NCBI GenBank assembly: GCA_948567375.1
Contig: OX419755.1
Location: 30,757,001 to 30,821,000 of the forward strand
Length of the DNA stretch: 64,000 nt
Reading direction: 5' to 3'
From: Lunularia cruciata
Taxonomy: Eukaryota > Streptophyta > Marchantiopsida > Lunulariales > Lunulariaceae
This document shows, in pieces, positions 22,101 through 35,944 of this stretch (its first letter is position 1; every line of letters begins with the position of its first letter). Position numbers and translations under genes: made by a program. Under the pieces are notes generated by a model, which ran no database searches, had not been told where the DNA came from, and saw only the letters and a list, made by a program, of their open reading frames with translations.

Positions 22101-24115
22101 ATGGGGTCTTCCCATCCTTCATGTTCATTCGCTGTCACCTTTTTCCCTTTGTGAGGAAAGGTATATACTCATACTTATAGCTAACTCATCATTTCTATCT
22201 TTCATTATTCATCTTCATAGTTCTCACTTAATCTTGATAGAACCAAATCAAAAAATAAAAGACAAACGGACTTGACACATCACTCTCATGCTAAACTATA
22301 CTAAAACATGTATAACTCTTTTCTTTCGTTACAATCCTCCATGCAGTCTTCCATGTAAATATCAACCAAACCAAAAAGATTTAAAAAAGATTAAATAATA
22401 ACTTAACATACTCTCGCAGATTATTTCCTCTCTCGATAATTTTTCTCTTCGCTGCCCGATCTCTCTCCCACGCGACGGCAACTCAAGGAAGAGCCAATTG
22501 GAAATAGATGTAGTCAAAGTCAAATGCATGTCCAGGGGTCAACAAATTTACCATCCCATACGGCTATTCCCACAATGTTACCATTGACCGATTGCGCTGT
22601 GTATATGTGACAAATCCGGTAGTCCACGACCGGGGATGGACCCAGTACCGCTCACTTTTAGATGCTTGTAAACCCCTCTAGCGGTTCCCGGAACCCAGCC
22701 GAGAGTCGATGAACCGGTCCTGGTTACGGACCGTTGGAGGATAGCTGCTACCGACATAAGTGAGGACCGGCGGATGGCGAGCTGGGGGCGCTCTCGCGTT
22801 GTCCTTTCTTGTCCTCTTAAATATCTGAAAATTCGTTGCATCTTTGATGCGCAAGATTTCTTGTATTGTATCGAAATCGGGAAGTGCAGGGAAGGACCGG
22901 AGTCCGTCGCAGTCGAGAGGAGAGTTGCCAAATTTTTTGTCTGTTGAAGAAGAAAACGATTGTGACCCAGGGAAGACCATGTATTGTTGACTTCGGAGAA
23001 GAACACGCTGCAGCTGGTTTTGCCGTGGTTCTGGTGTGGGAAGCGGGGAACAACACTGAGGGGAGGGAAGAGAAGGGACAGGCAGAGAGACGGGGAATAT
23101 CTTGCTTCGCTTGTAAGATTTGGTATCTGCATCGACCATTTGCTTATTGTACTTAGTATTTATTCTTCTCCTTGTTGGCTGGGGATTTTTGGTGTAGAAA
23201 GTGTCGGGAGAGAAGAGGAAGAAGAGAGTGAGGGAAGGATCACGGGCGTAAGGGGGGATTGGATCCGGAAGACTATGTTTGGTCCGTTGCGCGTTCGATT
23301 GCAGTTTCCTTTGACTTACGGAGAAGTGAAGACGGAGTGAGAGTGTCACCGAATGGCGGAATCGTTTAGCTTATTGCTCGAATGAGGAGGAGCAGAGCCG
23401 AAATCGCATGAATTGCCGAAAAGGACACGATGATTTAGGGTTGAACCGTAAGAGAATGCTTGGAAGGAATTGCAGTACCACAGAATAGCGTTCATGCGAT
23501 GAGCAGGGAGTGATATGGAACTTAGGGTGAGAGTCGGGAGAGCGACGGAAAATGGTGACAGAGGAGGTAACGGGTAATTCATGGCAGTAATGGAATACTT
23601 ATGCGAGAATGCACTCTGGTGAGCTGATTGTAGTCCGACTTGGGGAATTTGAATTCTAAGCAGATGAAAGTCGTTCTAGAGGGGAAGCCTTACTTCCTGT
23701 CATAATCCCACAAGAACGGATTCTTAGTTGAATCCGAAATTCTTTCCGTCTACACTTTTATTCTACCCCGCCGAGTGACCAGGTTTGGTGAAGCTCGGGG
23801 GTTATTAAGGAACGTCAGTCGTAGCGAGGATGCCACTGAGAAAACTCTCATACCCACTGAACGAGGAGGACATGTACAGGAGGCTTGGTGCCGTATTCAT
23901 GATAAGTGAAGCAGGCATCGAGGGGGGTTAGGGAGCTTCTCGAATTCAAATGACATAGATTTACCGCGAAATGCGCTATTTCTTAGGTTGTTAGACTGAT
24001 AAACTGGCAAAAAGAAGGTGGTGCATTTAAAACTAAATTCTGCTCCAACATGGACATGTGGAGCGAATGAAATGGAACATACCCGTGACTCAGTTCGGAA
24101 GCGAAAGACAACTTG
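22101..24115. other. Upstream region of the MCRS1-like gene
   Basis: Richer in CpG and GC than the transposon DNA around it, with no LTR or pol motif. Overlapping open frames occur on both strands at 22578-23349 without any recognisable domain; they are most simply explained by base composition. The region most likely holds the promoter and 5' untranslated exon(s) of the downstream gene. I could not place a transcription start. Confidence 0.5.
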
Positions 24116-27100
24116 ATGTCCAGATTAGACCTGGAAACATTTGAGATGGAAGGGAAAGAAGCAGATTTAGTGGATCCATTATTTGACAGCGAAGAAGATG
24201 AGCCAGTGGATATGGAGATGGTTTTTGAGGCCATGAAGCATGTTCCTCTACCGGACATCGACTACCCGGAGCAAGATGACCCTATTTCAAGCGACCCTTC
24301 CCCTGCCGAGCCTCTTTCAGCGAGTACAATGGCTGCTTCGCGGGATCGTATCCTTCCCCAGGTTCGTGTCACTTGTTTTCTTTCGCCACTGGATCAGCTG
24401 GAAGACCTTACTGTCTTATCAATAGTCTCAGCACCATCAGCACACTTGCACATAAAACCATGTTCAAAGCAGCAATTAGTCCTCATTCTTCAGAATTAGC
24501 AATTCCGTATGTAATAAGTCCTTTTACGTCTCCTGTCCTTTCGTCTTGTTTGCAACTTAAGCTCGGATAAGTCTCGTGATGGTAGAGGAGGTGAGTCGAA
24601 TGTTTGTAAGAACATTCCTACCTTCATGGATTGGAATATTCAACCCGTAATAATGCTATTACAAAGTATAGATTGATACATCTGCGGACTATTCGGAGAT
24701 TAACTGTGTTGTCTTTCTGCTAAGTTGTTCTCCAGGGTGTACTGAAAAGAAAAGCTGCTAACACGAAGATAGAACCGGTCAAAAAGAAAGCAGGAGGTGG
24801 AGCAGGAGCTAGAGCACCCAAGCGGGTGAAAATTGAATTGCCAAGCAATGAACTCCGGAGCAAATCTTCTCCCAAGCACCCTGTGAAAGGTCCTTGCCGT
24901 GCCAACTGACTCCTTGTTCCATCCCCTTTCTCCTCAGATATTGTCTGCTTCTCGTTCGCCCGAAAAGAGCCAAACAGTCGGAAAGTTTTTAGTTTTTTGA
25001 AAGTTTACCGAACGCCAATAAGGACTGAATGGAATACTCTACTCTTTTGGATCGGGGATGTACCAACTTCTTTCCTCTGTATTAATGCAGTGGAGAATCT
25101 GGTGGGGAGTGTCACAGCTGCGGCAGCGAAAGTCGCTGCTGCAGTTGCACCCGATGTTGTGACTGGTGGTATCGTTGCGGAGACTGGTCCACGCCCAGAT
25201 TTCAGCCTTTGGACTGTGGATGATGACCTTCTTCTGAAGAACTCTATGGAGGTGCTGATCGAACCTCTTTATGCTTTCTATGGATAATATTCCCTACTTA
25301 CTGTATTTTTAACGCCTTGCCTATCTGTTCAGAAAAGAGACATCTGTTTGCTTTTTGTCAGTTTCTTGTTAGCTTTGTTCTGGATACTCCTTCACTGTTT
25401 CTGTCTTTCTGGTATGAAGTTTATGGAGCATGTTCTTGTCTTATCGTCTTTTCTTTCCGGTACAAAATGATTCAGGGAGGTAACACCGATAAATACTCGC
25501 TATCAGGATTTGAAGCTTAATACATGTATATCTGTTGAACAGTCAGCCTTTTCTTTGTTGGACCAAGAGAAGAGAGTGAGAAGGGTGAGGTAGACGGGAG
25601 CATTGCATATAACAGTGTCCAGAGACATTGTGCGTACGTTAATAATGCACTTAAGCTAAAGAAACGATCAAAGCTTGCAGGCTGGCGCGGCCATGGAGGC
25701 TTTGGGCAAAGGTGCAATGCGCTTCTCCCGTCGGTTTACTGTGAGAGAGCTGAGGGAAAGATGGCGAGCTCTTCTTTACGACCCGGAAATAGCTGCTCAA
25801 GCCTCCGCTCGGATGGTCCAAGCAGAACTTGCGATGAGCAATCTCGAAGGACCAAAAATGTCAAGTGAACAGAAGAATCCCCAGGAACTTGCGCGGAAGA
25901 GGAGAGCAAACAGCATTCGTACTCTCTACTACCAAAAGAGAAAGAAACTGCCATCTGAACATGTCCCTCCTGGCAGCACCAATAGCTTGCTGGGCAACGA
26001 CCTCGAAGATGTTCTCATGCCCGGGATGGGTTCAGCTGGTGACATTGCAGCGGAGCATGGGTCAAAACATTTGCTTGCGCCTTTGGATCTTATGGCAATG
26101 GGCTTGGTAGATACCAGTTTACTCGATTCATTGTCTCCGAAGGAGACAACGACTCTTGACTTCGAGGATCAATCCTTTTCGCAAATGTTCAGTCTTCTTG
26201 CCGCAGGGGGCGTACGGGCTGTTATTGGAGGTCTACCAGCGGGTATGGAAGGACTTGAGCAGGATCTTGGTGTATTGATTGAAGATGCCCAAAATAGGGG
26301 GACGATGTCCGCTGAACCTGGTCATATGTTCACTATAGAGAGTGGCAAGGGAGGAGAGGCGAGCGAAGTAAGAGGAGGACATGGACAACTTACTTGTGGG
26401 ACGTCAGAGCCTCATCTCCGAGAGGGCATGGTCATTGACTCTCTAAGCATGCATGCGCATACTTGTGAAAGTGACGAGGACGAACCCACTTTTACCATAG
26501 CTGATATCGAAATGGATGCCCGATTGCAAGCATCAAGTGACTGTTCCAAAGGTGATTCCTTAGGAGCAGGAAATAATTTGCATTTTGATGGTGGAACTAG
26601 GATGATGCTTAACAGGACCGAAGGATATCCAGTCCGTACTGGTTTAGATGGATCTACAGATGTCGGTGGGGACTTTAAGGATCATGATTTAGGTGAAGGT
26701 GGATACACACCATCTTTCAGGGACTCGCATCTAAACAGCACCCCAGGCGTAATTTCTACTTCTGAGTTTGGTTCAGTCGGTCTAGTTGGGGGACTGGAGA
26801 GCATAGCACATTTGGAGCCAAGTACAATTGCAGTGAAAGCTGAGGCTCCCTGTGAAACAAGTGTGGTATCAGTAATTGATCACAGGGAAGGGAATGTTGC
26901 TGATACCAAGTTACCTTGTCTTGCTCCTGTGATGGAAGTAGACCGTCACTTATCAGAAGTGATTGACAACACTCAGCTACAAGAACATAGCCCTTGGGCT
27001 AATGTTGATAACCAAGGGGATGTAAGTTTGGAAGAGTACGAGAGATTGGAGGAGGATGTAGACGAAGATTGCTGCGATTGTAACTCTGAGCGTTTAGCTC

Positions 27101-30073
27101 GTTATGCTGCAGATGCTGATGACAGCAGAGAAGAGTATGCCTGTACTGATCAATGTTATCTGGATGAAGAACATGATAACTTCTTACCAACGGTGTTAAC
27201 TGGAGAATCATGCACACTTGATCTGGATCACATACAAGGAGAAAATTTTGACTTAGGATATTGCACATTACCACCTTCTGTTGGTATCGAGAATCCTGTG
27301 TGCACTCTCAACACTGAAGACACGGACGACATTCCAAATCTCGATGACGTTCTACCGTATCTGCCTTCACCCTCCCTACCATCTTCTCCTTCAGAGGATG
27401 AATACCTGGCTATGTTAGACAGTCCTATAGCTGACGCAGAACCGGAAGGGGATGGTGATGCCGATGTAGAAGCTGAGGGAGAAAGAGAGCATGAGGCTGA
27501 TGAGTACACGTACGTAGGAAGCCCTTCTAGAGTGGATGCTGCAAGCACCAACCATGAATCGGGAAACTTTGATACATTTTGCGATCCTATGCACGATCCT
27601 ACCAAGCTGGGGTCATCTGTAGATAGAGGTGGAGTAATGATGGGAACAAATGACAAATTGGAGCGGGGCAGAGAAGTAGCTGCTGCCCACTTGCATGAGG
27701 TCATCGATTTTAGGAATGTTGATCACTTAAGCTGTCCTGTCTCAAGTAGTGCACATGCTCCTGTATCTGAGCAGAATTTATCGTGTTCGCCAATTACCGT
27801 GAATATGCAACAACAACCTTCATCCCACTTGTGCGTTGATGGCAGCATCCAACCAGCCAGTTCAGGTAGGCCAGTGGAAAGCCAAAATGATGTAGCTCAT
27901 ACAGCGTTGTGCCCACCCAACCTAGCTTCTAGGCAGGTAGAGATGGTATCTCTGGACGGAGAAACAGGTAATATGGAGCCTGACTTCTTACCTTTAGGAG
28001 ATTTGCCACCTGTGATACCTCCCGTTGAGCAAGTTCCAGCAAGCATGGAATCTTTGAAGCTACCATCAGAACCTCCAGAGGAGGTTCTCGATAGTGACGA
28101 GGAGATGGTCCGGTTTTCTGATATTGAAGCAATGGTAAGTTACTTAGGCAGACCTACTTTATTCAGGATTTCAGAAGTTTTAGATACGTTACCTGCAGGA
28201 GTAGAGTGGACTATATGCTGCTTGCGGCTGACCTCGTTTGCATGCATTTCGTCTTTGTTGTCTCATACTTGACCTTCTCGCAGATACTTGACATGGATCT
28301 GGATCCTGTTGCAGATGACGAGTTCTCTGCTCGAGCAGGTACAATCACATCCTTAAGTTCATTTTCAATTGCTGGAATAATGTTCAACGGTACATGCTGG
28401 GTTGTTTCCGTTGACGGGAAATCACTGATTTTGGTACACTTGGAGGTGCAGAATCTAGACGAACTTACAGGAGACATGGTAGAGCATTTGTAAGACTAGA
28501 GCAAGCCGCTTCTGCTGCAATGCAAAGGTCACTGAATGCCCGTGAAGCTCTCGCAGTCCTTTACGGAAAACATTTTAAGTACTATATCACCCAGACTGAG
28601 GTTAGTGGGTCGTTCTTTACTTATTTAAATGTGTGCTCGTTTCCATTTGCTGTTACTTTAACTTGAACAGTTGTTTCTTCGGTAATCATCTTTCAGTTGC
28701 AACACTTTTTGTTGAAGCTTTTTGATACGTCAAAGCACATTGTAGGCAACTAAGAAAGCAGAAGCAAATTCCGCAAACTAAGCATGGGTTCTACGTGTCT
28801 GTGATCAGGTGTTGATGGGCCGGGCTACTCAGGATAATGCTGTCGACATAGATTTAGGGAAGGAAGGACGGGCTAACAAAGTGTCTCGTCAACAGGTATG
28901 CAACGACAGCACAATGCAAATATAGGTGGACGCCTAGGTTAGAGGGGAAGCAGTAAGAGAATCGGCTAGCTGGTGTTTTCCTAGCTTTTAAGTATATCCG
29001 AATATCTAAATACGCTGTATGGTTACAGGCAAACATTAAACTGAAGGATGATGGGGTCTTCTATTTGCGCAACCTTGGACGACGTGGCCTCTCTGTTAAC
29101 AACAACGCTGTTGAAACAGGTCAACGAGCAATTCTGGGATCCAACTGCCTCATTGAGGTTTGGAATTGACCTTTTCTCTTTCCAGGCTGAGTTGTGTCGT
29201 TTAAGTTGGCTTCTTCTGCACTTCGTCTCTCTTTCTTCCTCTTCCTCTTGGGCACCTAATTCAAAGTACAATTTATTTTTGCAATTTGTATTTTTGAACT
29301 CAATCTGGTTCATTGTGTTTGTTTTTGTTCCGGGTTCTCATATGACTGTCTTGTATGTTTATGATTTTCTGAAGCTGTAGCTGGTATATTTGTTGAACTT
29401 CAAGGAAACGCCACTGTGCGGTCTATGTCAACCTCTGTACCTCAATTGTCTGCTGAATGATACTGTCTTGACTAGGACGAGCTTACAGGAGACATGGCAG
29501 AGCACTTAAAACGTACAAGCTGCTGATAACCCTTTCTTGACACTTCCCTGATAGCCTTTCCACGTGAATCTTCAAACCTAGATAGGCAGTCTTGATCTTC
29601 TTGTAACCTTTAGCAGCTTACACGTGTATTGCGACTGAAGTGACGTCCAGTGAAGACTGTGGGAGATGGATAGTATACTATCGTTCCTCAAGTAGAAATG
29701 TAGCAAGATACTACGGTGGATCAACAAGAGGTAGTCAAACTTCTGCAAGCAAGTCGCTTCTTGTTTTTCACATAATACTTATGCAGATTAGGAGATTTAG
29801 CTGAATCCCACCTGTAAAGCAGAACTAACTGTCACCTTGGCCGATAGTTTCTCCTTTCGTCATTCGAAGGAAATATGGTCGACAATCTCGATGCCCCATT
29901 ACAAGTCAAAGTATCAACGAAATCTTTCTCTTCTAGTTTTATTGGTCGAAGCTGATGATCTGAATCTTGTCTTTTTTACTTGATGGTTCCAGGTCGGCGG
30001 TATGCGGTTCATCTTTGAAACCAACAGGAAGTTGGTGAAAGAATATATTGAGAGACGACACCAAGATCAATAG
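24116..30073 (+). CDS. MCRS1: MCRS1-like FHA-domain protein, nine coding exons
   Basis: Coding exons: 24116-24361, 24736-24889, 25091-25251, 25681-28134, 28284-28338, 28452-28600, 28809-28895, 29029-29157, 29993-30073. All introns are GT-AG, phases agree, and the product is 1171 residues. Residues 1-82 are acidic; 83-133 carry a Lys-rich NLS-like run (KRKAANTKIEPVKKK). From Trp174 (WTVDDDLLLKNSME) runs the MCRS_N domain with FSRRFTVRELRERWRALLYD. A long acidic, Ser-rich middle follows, then ILDMDLDP and a C-terminal FHA domain (about 1074-1156: GRATQ, SRQQA, LGRRGLSVNNN). Animal MCRS1 works in the INO80 and NSL chromatin complexes; plant homologues are nuclear FHA proteins such as EMB1967, so a chromatin role is inferred. 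The start follows an in-frame stop at 24086. The N-terminal extension before Trp174 is the least certain part. Confidence 0.9.
29476..29511 (+). repeat. Partial copy of exon 6 start inside intron 8
   Basis: GACGAGCTTACAGGAGACAT at 29476 matches 28459-28478, which lies at the beginning of exon 6, with one change, and the similarity continues through ATGGCAGAGCACTT. It lies in the 835-bp intron 8 and has no matching frame or splice site context. This looks like a local duplication. Confidence 0.7.
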
Positions 30074-30142
30074 TCCTACGTCTTTGCACTGCTTGCCATT
30101 TCCAAATTCTTTCTCGGTAAAGCATTTCAATTCCGGAAACCA

Positions 30143-30148
30143 ATAAAA
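30143..30148 (+). terminator. Candidate polyadenylation signal
   Basis: AATAAA about 70 bases after the MCRS1-like stop codon is suitably placed as a near-upstream poly(A) element. Plant signals are loose, so the actual end is unknown. Confidence 0.45.
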
Positions 30149-30149
30149 G

Positions 30150-33100
30150 CAAGATACAAGTCTAGTCACATACATATCCAGTTTTGCAGTGAGTTTTATG
30201 CTTCTGATCGAGGTTAATGTAGCGTTGTCAAGAAGCGGCCCATTCAAACAGAGGAAGATATCTTATCCGACTGATTGAGGCTAGGAGAATGGCTTCAAGT
30301 TGTATAAACTTATTTGGATAATCACAAACGTGAGGTTAGGTGTCCCGGAGTACCCTAAACTACTCTCATTCTCGGTGGCAGCACTTTGCCAGAGGCGGCT
30401 CCAAGTTGTGGCAATTCATAGACCAATCATCGTTTGTTTGGAACTTCCTATCTTGGTGTCCTCTCTGATAGGGTTGTGCAGCTGAAAGCCATTTTTCTCT
30501 GACGTACTTGTACCTTCTTTATCGTACTTCCAGTTCACTCGTAGGGAAGGATTGAAGTAGTGCCGATATCTAAACAAAAAGTGGAGATACGGATGAAACA
30601 CTCAGAGGTGTTAAACTGAAGGAGTTTGTAGAGAAGGACGGAGAAGTGCAGAGACCTTCGCAATCGTGAGATGTTGACCTAAACTCATGTGTGAATTGCA
30701 TCTTTTCTGGCGGTGATAAATCGGCAGGTAGAAATGGTGCTTCCAGGGCCATCAATCCGGGCCGTTCTTGGAGTTCTGTTTGCCTATAGAGATTGTATTG
30801 CACACCGCACAAACCTTGTCTTGAGGACTGTTTGTCATAAATCTCCTACCTGTAGACCCACCGTACTGTTAGGTATTAGACCCTAGGGTTCCTGTCCTAT
30901 CCTTGGCTCATTTCTGCATCCAGTCCCCTTAACATCACGGCGCACACACATTTTCTTCGCCGCGTCCAACCACTCCGTACCGTGTCTCACTTCTTTTAAA
31001 TCAGTCCATAACGCAGTACAGATCGGATTTTATACGCAACACAGATCACGTCTGGGTTCTAATTGGATTATTACCAAGTCACGTGAGGGATAGTTGTGCT
31101 CACTCTTGCTCAAGTCACAAGCTAATCTTAAGAGGGATAACAACATGAGTCAGTAATTATGAAAAGTTGATCCGAACCACTTGGTGAAAATCATCAACTA
31201 TCAAAATGTCCCATATCTCCATATTTTAAACCATAGTTTCCTCTATCTTCAAGTAACAACAGAGCGGATACTACCCCAATCCTGCCGACCGTCAGAATAT
31301 ACCAAGCGTCTTTGTGCGTGCGAAATGATTCTGACAGTACCAGGTCTACAAGGGGGCTATGAACTGTGATTTGCGTCCTTAACATCAGACTTGGATGCAT
31401 GAACGTCTGCTGATTGGGATGGTAACTGAACAATGAGTGTATACCCTGGGAGGCGAAGGGAGGCAGAAAACGGGCAATATCTCACGATGAGGGAACTTGA
31501 TTGTGGAGAGTTGTTCGATTCGTTTTGACGATCCATATCGGTTCTCTGGCTCATTGTAAATGGAAACTGAAAAAAACATTCAAGAGTTAAGAAAGTTTTT
31601 AATGCTTGTCCTCTCAACCTGGAGAATTCTAAAACTCCCGAGCATTTAACTTTTCTCTGGTCCTTAGAGAAAAGGATTCATCCAAAGGTATATTGGGGAG
31701 AGGAATTGATCTAAACCAAAGGATTATAACGGCAATGGCAAGAAAGGTTACTTTGTGAAAGAATGAAACTTTTACATTAATTGGAGGACAAATCCATCTG
31801 CTAAGATGTGAAATTGAAGTAGGTACAGATGTTTCTAAATTGGAATAAATAAAATGAATTGGAATTTCTAAAGTCTCAGATGTTTCTACATTGGAATAAA
31901 TAAAATAAATTGGAATTTATAAAGTCTCAGATGTTTCTAAATTGGTAAAAATAAATAAAATAAAATATGTGTAGTGTTGATGAAGAGACTTCTTGTTTTA
32001 ATTATAGTTTATCTTTCTCATTTATAGTTGTAAGGGTAGCTCGCAATATATCGTAAAATCTTTCACAAAATCTTATCTCCTAAGGTAAAGAGTCATGGAT
32101 TATATGAGGTTTCATACATCGAAAATCAGCATAAGTTCATGGCATGTCTTTGAGTTTTGGGAGAGATTGGTGTTTTTTACACTCATTTTCCGTGTTTACA
32201 CCATTTCTAATAGCTTCAGGACCTTACACCACCAGGTGATGCTAGATTCGACGCAAGTACCTGATACCTACATAGGTCACGTAAGTATTTTGGTTATTAC
32301 TTAATCATATTCAATCTAAGTTTTCGGAGTGATAGAGAACTCATGCAAATAGTAAACTTTCATTATTCAGATTCTTTTTCTATATTCATATCTTTCCATA
32401 AGAGCCTGTTGAGAAGATGTGCATATTGGTGAAAAATGAATAGAATTGCCGTATACTACAAATGAAAATAAGCATTACCACTTGATCTTTTTTATGAAAT
32501 TCTATGGAAGAGCTAGTATAGTTTTTCTCCTATCATTCCCATGATAAATAAATAAATAAATATATATAAGAATAAGATTACATCGACAACCTAACATGTT
32601 TCTCCCTCTTAGTTTCATGATGTTTTGTACATTATACTAGATATAGTTGTTGGATTTTAAATATTTAAACATGTGATTGGGCTATGTTACTAAAGGAACT
32701 AATGGAAAAATTAATTGGATCTAATTAAATATTAAATATTAAATCTTTTCCTTCCTTAAAAAATATAAGACTTCATATCATGCTACTATCTCTTAAAAAG
32801 TTTGTATATATGTAAAGCAAAGGATCATATTATGTTACACAAAAGAAACCCAATATTTGTAATTCTAATACTAATTAATGCTAATCTTGCTTAATTTAGT
32901 ACAAGTATCCGTTTGAGCTCTCAAATGGAAACTTAGATTATTTTGTTGGCAGACTTGCTCTCTACACGATAAAATCAAATGAAGATTCCAGGTAGACTTT
33001 CTTTGTAGTTTAAAGGTCCTTGTATACTTAGTAACCCATCTAGAGACTCAACTGCGCATGGAGCTAATTGACTTGTGACAAAATTTCCTTGGAGGTTAGT

Positions 33101-33515
33101 ATCCTCATATATGATTCACTCATCTAGCAACTCCCTTATCCATGGAATTGACTTAGTAGATATTCTTAATGGTCCATGGAGTCTAGTTAAGTCTAGTCTT
33201 AGTTTCACTACAACTCATCAATTTACCATAATTAAACCCTAAGTCTAGGGACAAAATCAGTATACCACCCTTTTAATATTCATAACTTAGGTTACTATAC
33301 AACCACTAGCGCAAACCCCAAAATCAACCTCATTTTCTTGGATCAACCCCCATAGTTACCAATGTTGAATTTGGGCTTAAAGCCAACCTTGCCCTTTACA
33401 TAATGACATGGACTACCTATGAACTCCTCCTCTGTTGGTCTTCTAAAAGTATATCCCAAGAATAATAAATCGTAAGTTTTAAGGTATGGGTCTTAGATTA
33501 GATAAAATATGATCT
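30150..33515. other. No gene seen downstream of the MCRS1-like gene
   Basis: The part to about 31650 has the mixed composition of the host island and may hold 3' untranslated sequence. From there it becomes AT-rich. Only short open frames without motifs are present, plus the minisatellite at 31826-31945. Nothing else is supported. Confidence 0.45.
31826..31945. repeat. 51-bp tandem repeat, about 2.3 copies
   Basis: CAGATGTTTCTA recurs at 31826, 31877 and 31928, each followed by AATTGGAATAAATAAAAT-like sequence. Non-coding. Confidence 0.8.
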
Positions 33516-33519
33516 TACT

Positions 33520-33706
33520 GAAAACCTCTTATTATCTTATCAAGGACTTCTAATGGTATGAAGAGTGCTAACTATTTTATCTATTGGAAACTCTTCTAAT
33601 CTTATCAAGGAATTTCCAATGGTACCCAGAGTGCTAACTATTTTATCTAATGGAAACCTTTGATTATCTTATCAAGAGATTTCCAATGGTACCACGAGTG
33701 CTAACC
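33520..33706. repeat. About 65-bp tandem repeat, three copies
   Basis: CTTATCAAG recurs at about 33537, 33601 and 33668, each followed by TTCCAATGGTA and GAGTGCTAAC. Units differ slightly in length (64-67 bp). Non-coding. Confidence 0.75.
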
Positions 33707-34149
33707 TTGGACACGGAATGTTCTAGCTATGAGTAAATGATATCTTTTCTTATTTTGGATTCAAGAGAATACAAATCCAAATTTGGTGATACTAAGATAT
33801 TGCTTTGGTACCAACTCATATAACTCCCTCAAAACTTGTACACTGCAACAATCTAGGTCTTTTAGAAATAGTTTGATAAGAGATTGTAATAATATAAAGT
33901 TTAGGCTAAGAAAAAACCTGTTTAGGAGAGAAATTTCCAAACATGAGCACACTTACTCTACTTGAGAAGTTTCTCTATGGCAAATTGACATTAACTATCA
34001 TAGCTCACTAGTCACTCTAACGCGTAGGATACTTTTGGTCTCGTTGGAACAATCTTGATCAAGGCTTTCCAACAAGATAAAGATCATGGCAATGCTCTAA
34101 TGCTCTACTAATTATGGCTTTCAACATTCAAATACTCTTGCATTTAGTA

Positions 34150-35700
34150 TTTTACTTGAGACATATGATCTGCTTTGAGTGTCTATATTCCTACATTCAA
34201 ATTCCTATATTAACTTGAACAATCTATATTTTCCAAGAAAATTATTTGTAGAATTTAGAAACAAGCATTATGATAATTTAGATCCAACTAGAAAGTATAG
34301 GGTAGCATGTACCTTACACTCTTTAATGGTGACTGGTCCTACCAAGGAGACTATTTCATCTTTTCACTTATTACATCCAACTTTAATTTGATTAGTATCA
34401 TAAGAGATATCAGACCATCTCTCTTTAGGTGATTTTTTACAATAATCTATGAAAATATTTAAGGATAGAACTTATCCAACTCTTCAATATGATTTTAATA
34501 GAAGCACAAGGACAAATATCTTATTCATTCAAAAATATCTCAAATGTAGTTTTTAAAGGTTAGTACTCTTCTTGTTGTCCTTCATGAGGGGAGATCACTC
34601 ATTCAATGAGCTGAATTTAGGAGCTTATATACTTTGCAAAATTCTCAGCTGTTTTAAATCACATTTCTTAGAGACTATGATGATAGCATAAGCTCATATC
34701 ACTCCTTCAATAAATTAAATTTTAAGAGCTAGTAGAATTCTTACAAGGAGAAATGATATTAGGAAATTAGACATATTATAATTAGTGTGGTCCTTTTAAA
34801 TCTCATTAAGTATGGTGCTTTAAATTTTTTGATTTCTAACAGCTTTGTTCATATTGCTTTTAAATTGCTATTCAAAGAAGTTGTGAGATTGTAATTTTTT
34901 TCATCTTAAAGATGATCATCTCCATTGGATTGTCTTGAAAGTGGATGGTATTTTTTAGAACTTTATTAAAGTGTCTCATGTGAATCTGTTTGAAAAAACC
35001 TTATGCAAGTTAGTTGAACCTTTTCTTTGTGAAGTTGTTATATGATAATATTTTCTCTCTAATTATATCAACATGATCTTTAGGAGGAGAATGTTCTCCT
35101 TCTTAACTCTACCATTAGTAAAAACAAGCATATATAGTAAAAGGTCCTATGTTTGCAATGGCTTGCTTTAAAGCATTTTATCTACTAATTTAGCTATTCT
35201 TTATTTTATTTTCTATTAATTGACCAATGCAACCTATATTATAGATCATGTTGACCACATTAAGTTTGCTTTTGATATTTAATTTTCCAATTGCATGTGG
35301 TGGGTGTTGGAGTCAAGATATCACATTGTAAAAGCTGGTTGCTTTCTTGATCTCTAACTACAATACTATAATTGCTTCTATTGATGATCTTATTCTTAAA
35401 GTACCATTATATTAGAACCTTTGTCTCTTGTTATTTTGATATAGTTTAGTAGAGGACATCCTATAAATGGATAACTTCTTTGTGACTCAAATGTTACATG
35501 TAATGACTCACAATGTAATGTAATTTTTTACATACTCTATAAAACTCAAGTACAACAAATGAAGTATAGTTCTCTAATGCTTGCTAGAACTTAATATGTT
35601 ATTAATGCTAAAATTATTAAGACATGCATGGAGCCTTCAATGTTTATCTCATACAATATTCTTGGTTGTCATGCCATTTGTAATGTTGAAGCTAGTTTGC
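34150..35700 (+). pseudogene. Non-LTR reverse transcriptase relic, copy E3
   Basis: Aligns by eye with E1: CATTGGATTGTCTTGAAAGT (about 34924) matches the PEWVVL palm segment, GTGTCTCATGTGAATCTGTT matches the FNSVSCASI part, and the GGTCCTATGTTTGCAATGGC block (35144) matches GGPLFAMA. It is strongly AT-shifted and has no long open frame. Its 5' limit is uncertain. Confidence 0.6.
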
Positions 35701-35944
35701 TCAAACAGTAGAGTTATAGTCTTGGGGTCAGAATTATATTAATCTTTGCTCTAAGACTAGTTAGGAATGGCTAGATTTAGTATTAGGGCTATTGATTACA
35801 TTGTGTGATCCATCATCACTTCCACCATTTGCACCATCAGATGTGTTGTCAATGGCACAAGTAGAGCTAGAGATCTAGGTCAAGCAAAGTGATTGGTATA
35901 CCTTCAAAGTGTAGCTCCAAAGAGCTCACTTCTTTGATGTTGAG

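Noticed and set aside
22600-22740. Possible tRNA-like segment with several paired-looking CCGG stretches
   Set aside because: No cloverleaf with a T-loop consensus could be laid out.
22578-23349. Open frames on both strands upstream of the MCRS1-like gene (up to 223 codons)
   Set aside because: No recognisable domain, mutually overlapping on opposite strands, and explained by the GC-rich composition of the 5' region.
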